From Bacillota bacterium (GTDB taxonomy: Bacteria > Bacillota_E > JAJZYS01 > JAILZS01), in contig JAKASY010000031.1 of assembly GCA_021817625.1 (NCBI GenBank), forward strand, positions 1-9,821: a DNA stretch of 9,821 bases, in the 5' to 3' direction. Below the pieces are notes generated by a model. That model was not told the DNA's origin. It worked only from the letters and a program-made list of their open reading frames with translations, and did not search any database. This document shows positions 7,997 to 9,821 of this stretch, piece by piece (the first letter of the stretch is position 1; each line of letters opens with the position of its first letter). Made by a program: the position numbers and the translations under genes.

Positions 7997-8006
7997 CCCC
8001 CCACCT
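7997..8006 (-). promoter_or_regulatory. Shine-Dalgarno deciding the GTG start of the first dinB
   Basis: Read on the minus strand, AGGTGGGGGG ends 7 bases before GTG 7989. It favours this start over the in-frame ATG at 8028, whose upstream bases (CGAACCAG) are not purine-rich in the right place. Confidence 0.6.
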
Positions 8007-8040
8007 GCGCAGACGTACCATGGTGCATCTGGTTCGTGGA

Positions 8041-8487
8041 TCAGCGGATCACGCGCACGTAGGGCGGCGGCTGAGCTCCTAGGTCGCGCGCCAGAGCCTG
8101 ATCGAGGGTGAGGAAGAGCCGCTGATCGCCAGGCGCTCCCGCAGTCTCCGTACAGGCCAGGAGGCAGGCGTCGTAGGCGGTAGGCAGCTCGAACGCGCTG
8201 GCAATGGCCCAGGTCCGCTCGCGTAGCGCCGGCCCGTCGTGCCACTGCACCGGGAAGAGGGCGAAGAGGCCGAAGGCCTCGCCGGCTTCATCGCCGCTGA
8301 GGTGGCCTCGCCGTACCTTTTGCCGCAGTACGCTCTGGATCTCGACCCACTGCCAGGCGGGCGCAACCAGCACGCTGCCCGGTGACGTGAGGTAGGGCTC
8401 CGCCGCAGCCTGCACGGCCTCCGAGCTCTCCTCGGGCGTCACGAGAGCGATCCACACGCTCGTGTCGAGGCAGACGACGTTAGCCAT
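8041..8487 (-). CDS. vapC: PIN-domain ribonuclease toxin, VapC-like
   Basis: PIN toxins are Mg-dependent RNases, often cutting tRNA or rRNA, and are held inactive by their partner antitoxin. The product is 148 residues, slightly long for VapC (about 130). The acidic active site is complete: D8 in LDTSVWIAL, E49 in WQWVEIQSVL, D106 in AYDACLLA and D129 in LTLDQAL. With no missing residue, the toxin is probably functional. The ATG overlaps the end of the antitoxin frame by 8 bases, the classic arrangement for translational coupling, and there is no good ribosome binding site of its own. A DinB-fold gene follows 51 bases downstream. The RNA target cannot be inferred from sequence. A housekeeping PIN nuclease is the alternative, but the overlapping ribbon-helix-helix gene makes a toxin much likelier. 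Confidence 0.88.
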   Translation of the reverse strand: MANVVCLDTSVWIALVTPEESSEAVQAAAEPYLTSPGSVLVAPAWQWVEIQSVLRQKVRRGHLSGDEAGEAFGLFALFPVQWHDGPALRERTWAIASAFELPTAYDACLLACTETAGAPGDQRLFLTLDQALARDLGAQPPPYVRVIR

Positions 8488-8749
8488 CCGTCCGGCCGCT
8501 ACCCTCGCGCAGGCGTCGCACGAGCTGCGTCGAGCTCTCGGCCCGTCCCCGACGCTGCGCGGTCCGGGACCGGAACGCCGCGGCAGCGATCACCGCCCCC
8601 ATGACCTGGCGGCGACCAACCTCGCGCTCGATCGCCTCGATGACCAAGGCGTTGAACGACTCCCCGTCAACGAGCGCGGTCCGTGCCCGGGTCATGGTCT
8701 CGGGCGGGACCCGAATCGTCACGGCCACGCGGTCGAGCTCGGCCTTCAC
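8480..8749 (-). CDS. vapB: Ribbon-helix-helix antitoxin, VapB-like
   Basis: This is the predicted antitoxin and autorepressor of the PIN toxin. From GTG 8749 the product is 89 residues. Residues 6-14 (DRVAVTIRV) form the DNA-contacting strand, about 16-27 the first helix and 30-45 (GESFNALVIEAIEREV) the second, the standard RHH pattern. The tail from about 50 to 89 is Arg-rich and would wrap the toxin. I prefer GTG 8749 because AAGAAGG (8763 down to 8757) is 7 bases upstream, and because the predicted transcription start (about 8777) lies downstream of the in-frame ATGs at 8800 and 8785, which would be absent from the mRNA. The stop overlaps vapC by 8 bases. A palindrome over the -10 fits autoregulation. 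Which VapB subfamily it belongs to is unclear, since RHH domains also occur in other antitoxin families. Confidence 0.82.
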   Translation of the reverse strand: MKAELDRVAVTIRVPPETMTRARTALVDGESFNALVIEAIEREVGRRQVMGAVIAAAAFRSRTAQRRGRAESSTQLVRRLREGSGRTDG

Positions 8750-8756
8750 AGATGCA

Positions 8757-8763
8757 CCTTCTT
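8757..8763 (-). promoter_or_regulatory. Shine-Dalgarno deciding the GTG start of the antitoxin
   Basis: On the minus strand AAGAAGG is 7 bases before GTG 8749. It selects the shorter 89-residue antitoxin over ATG starts at 8785 and 8800 that would give longer proteins. Confidence 0.6.
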
Positions 8764-8765
8764 CA

Positions 8766-8796
8766 GTGTCATACAGTGACACCATGATACGGTGTC
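8766..8796. promoter_or_regulatory. Palindromic operator over the vapBC promoter
   Basis: On the plus strand three alternating half-sites occur: GTGTC (8766-8770), GACACC (8778-8783) and GGTGTC (8791-8796). Neighbouring units form inverted repeats, each with a 7-base centre. The centre of the second (8784-8790) contains the -10 hexamer of the vapBC promoter. Repeated short inverted units over the -10 are what an RHH antitoxin dimer array typically binds, so this is the likely autoregulatory operator. Binding itself is inferred. Confidence 0.6.
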
Positions 8797-8813
8797 CCAA
8801 TGCGGTGCGTCAA
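8784..8813 (-). promoter_or_regulatory. Sigma-A-type promoter of the vapB-vapC-dinB unit
   Basis: Read on the minus strand: TTGACG (8813 to 8808), an 18-base spacer and TATCAT (8789 to 8784). Each hexamer matches consensus at 5 of 6. Transcription would start near 8777, about 28 bases before the antitoxin GTG. This is one of the two best promoters in the window, in a locally AT-richer stretch. Confidence 0.7.
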
Positions 8814-8960
8814 CGTGCCACCGGCTCCCTGCGACAGGATGGCAGTCTGCGCGGCGCACGGCTGCGGCGACCGCGACCCGACCCCCTGGACGCGGCGCGC
8901 CTCCTTGGCACGATGCGCTGTCGCGCGGCCATCTCGCCCCACGGCCACGGGGCTAACCAA
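8814..8960. other. Non-coding stretch between divergent units
   Basis: The gap between the antitoxin start (8749) and the next gene (9065) is 315 bases. Its two ends hold the divergent promoters and their inverted repeats. In this middle part I see no gene. Short frames here have no ribosome binding site and no recognisable protein pattern, and I see no terminator, tRNA or repeat. Confidence 0.5.
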
Positions 8961-8992
8961 TGTAACGACATAGAGACGGTTGACACGTTACA
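8961..8992. repeat. Inverted repeat flanking the -35 of the second dinB promoter
   Basis: TGTAACG (8961-8967) and CGTTACA (8986-8992) are a perfect 7-bp inverted pair, 18 bases apart. The right arm starts immediately after the -35 hexamer TTGACA (8980-8985). The position suits an operator for a dimeric regulator, but no regulator gene is visible in the window. Confidence 0.45.
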
Positions 8993-9009
8993 CAGCGCAT
9001 CGCTAGACT
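8980..9009 (+). promoter_or_regulatory. Sigma-A-type promoter of the second dinB-like gene
   Basis: A perfect -35 TTGACA (8980-8985), an 18-base spacer and TAGACT (9004-9009, 4 of 6). Transcription would start near 9016, leaving a leader of about 49 bases before ATG 9065. Confidence 0.65.
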
Positions 9010-9016
9010 GGCGATG
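8998..9016. repeat. Inverted repeat centred on the -10 of the second dinB promoter
   Basis: CATCGC (8998-9003) and GCGATG (9011-9016) are perfect 6-bp arms around a 7-base centre that contains the -10 TAGACT. The geometry (6-7-6 around a -10) matches the vapBC operator, although the arm sequence differs. A 6-bp pair could be chance. Confidence 0.4.
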
Positions 9017-9064
9017 GTAACCAGCGAAGGATAACACGGGTAGTACATGTGGTGAGGTGTGCGC

Positions 9065-9541
9065 ATGGCGGAGGAGCGCCTGGCGACCCTGGTCCGACTC
9101 TTGGACAGCACCTGGAGCGAGGAGGGCTGGCACCCGCCGATGCTCGCCGCGGTGGAGGGACTCTCCGCCGCCCAGGCGGCGTGGCGCGCGGCCCCCGGTG
9201 CGCTCACGGCATGGCAGTTCGTGAGCCATGTGGCGTTCTGGAAGGAGTCGGCGGCGCGCCGCCTTACGGGCCAGCCGCGGCTTCCGGGGGAGGACGACAA
9301 CGACGCGACGTTCGGCGCGCCCGGCGACGGCGCGGACGAGGCCGACTGGCGGGCGGCAGTCGCACGCCTCAAGTCGGCGCACGCCACCTTGCGCGAGCGC
9401 GCGGCAGGACTCACCGACACGGACCTTGCCGACCCCGAGCGGGAGGCGCTCGTGCTCGGGGTCGCGACCCACGACGCTTATCATGGCGCGGAGATCGTGC
9501 AGCTGCGAAAGCTCCAGGGGGCCTGGCCGGTCAGCCGGTAG
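9065..9541 (+). CDS. DinB-superfamily protein (second copy in the window)
   Basis: The product is 158 residues with the DinB/YfiT four-helix pattern. The probable metal triad is H55 (in QFVSHVAFWKE), H136 and H140 (in ATHDAYHGAEIVQLRKL); the HDAYH-x-(A/G)-x-I-x-LR ending is highly typical of the superfamily. Likely a cytoplasmic metal-binding protein; some relatives are thiol-dependent transferases, but nothing here fixes the reaction. ATG 9065 is preferred because GGTGAGG (9051-9057) is 7 bases upstream. GTG 9059 would overlap that site, and the frame-shifted frame from 9049 is a shadow. It has its own promoter and two inverted repeats upstream, so it is probably regulated. Sequence similarity to the other DinB protein (7522-7989) is low outside the triad, so this is not a recent duplication. 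Confidence 0.85.
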   Translation: MAEERLATLVRLLDSTWSEEGWHPPMLAAVEGLSAAQAAWRAAPGALTAWQFVSHVAFWKESAARRLTGQPRLPGEDDNDATFGAPGDGADEADWRAAVARLKSAHATLRERAAGLTDTDLADPEREALVLGVATHDAYHGAEIVQLRKLQGAWPVSR

Positions 9542-9573
9542 TGACCGCGCGGCGGGCGTAGCCGGAACGCGGC

Positions 9574-9580
9574 AAGGAGG
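9574..9580 (+). promoter_or_regulatory. Consensus Shine-Dalgarno without a normal start codon after it
   Basis: AAGGAGG is a perfect core, 32 bases after the second dinB stop. The GTG at 9580 overlaps it. In the downstream coding frame the codons at useful distance are GAC, GCG and ACG, none a usual start. Confidence 0.45.
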
Positions 9581-9581
9581 T

Positions 9582-9821
9582 GTCGACGCGACGGCGGTTC
9601 CAGGCTTTCCCATCCCCGCGACGCTCCGGGAGAGGGCCGTCCGCCTCTGGGTCGGCGCGACCTCCGGCGACGTCGCCGTATTCCGCGCCCACGCGCACGG
9701 CAACGAGATATGGCTCGAGCTGACGGAGGACGACGGCGAGCAGGTGCGCTGGCGCTTCGTCGACATCACGAGCGAGCGCTTTCGCTGGCTCGGCGAGGCA
9801 TCACGGGATGGGGGGCGGAGG
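9582..9821 (+). CDS. Partial uncharacterised protein, start unresolved, runs off the window
   Basis: One frame is open from the end of dinB to the window edge and reads like real protein from about 9600. It includes LWVGATSGDVAVFRAH, then EIWLELTEDDGEQVRWRF, then VDITSERFRWLGEASRDGG. The W-x-F-x-D-I-T-x-(3)-F-x-W pattern followed by SRDGG recalls small lipocalin-like hypothetical proteins (DUF1579-like) of actinobacteria and related groups; this is from memory and not certain. Those proteins have about 70 residues before this segment, which are missing here. No ATG, GTG or TTG lies in frame after the Shine-Dalgarno at 9574-9580. The nearest upstream ATG in frame is 9483, inside dinB. It may be an N-terminally truncated remnant, a frameshifted gene, or a gene with a non-standard start. 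The given start is only the first codon after the ribosome binding site. Confidence 0.45.

Noticed and set aside
8815..8911. GTGCCA and TGGCAC as a long-range inverted repeat (possible element ends)
   Set aside because: 6 bp at about 85 bases apart with no target duplication or transposase; expected by chance.
8462..9020. Small plus-strand frames opposite the antitoxin and in the divergent gap
   Set aside because: They are antisense to the RHH gene or lie in promoter DNA, and have no start context or family pattern.
9049..9561. 170-codon plus-strand frame starting at GTG 9049
   Set aside because: Shifted by one frame from the DinB gene; Gly/Arg-rich shadow without the histidine triad.
8810..9769. 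319-codon minus-strand frame across the second dinB and the right end
   Set aside because: No ribosome binding site or recognisable motif; the plus strand frames over the same region look like real proteins.

Overview
The window looks like chromosome of a very GC-rich, endospore-forming Firmicute (a Symbiobacterium- or Thermaerobacter-like lineage is my inference). The main support is the order spoIIE - tilS - ftsH, a Firmicutes housekeeping neighbourhood. SpoIIE occurs only in spore formers, and codon third positions are overwhelmingly G/C. GTG starts are common.

Positions 1-4790 hold the conserved block on the + strand: the 3' part of spoIIE (sporulation phosphatase that activates sigma-F), tilS (tRNA-Ile2 lysidine synthetase) and ftsH (membrane AAA+ zinc protease). 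The hpt gene that usually sits between tilS and ftsH is absent. A good extended -10 promoter lies just before ftsH.

Positions 4854-7455 hold a two-gene M16 peptidase unit, ymfF-ymfH. YmfF lacks the zinc site but keeps the R/Y motif, and YmfH has HxxEH, so they probably form one heterodimeric protease. The M16 fold of YmfF begins upstream of its first GTG. The only start-like codon there with a well-placed Shine-Dalgarno is a CTG at 4854, which makes this the most unusual gene start in the window.

Positions 7503-8813 (- strand) form an accessory unit. A strong sigma-A-type promoter, whose -10 lies inside a palindrome, drives a ribbon-helix-helix antitoxin, an overlapping PIN-domain (VapC) toxin and, 51 bases further on, a DinB-fold protein. 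This unit converges on ymfH. Divergent from it, after about 315 bases without a gene, is a second DinB-fold gene (9065-9541, + strand). It has its own promoter, framed by two inverted repeats. The window ends in a partial + strand reading frame that looks like real protein and follows a consensus Shine-Dalgarno, but has no normal start codon.

I found no tRNA, rRNA, CRISPR array, insertion sequence or phage gene. I see no clearly new multi-gene system. The best leads are the CTG start and hairpin of ymfF, the coupling of ftsH to an M16 pair, the vapB-vapC-dinB unit flanked by a second dinB, and the startless frame at the right end.
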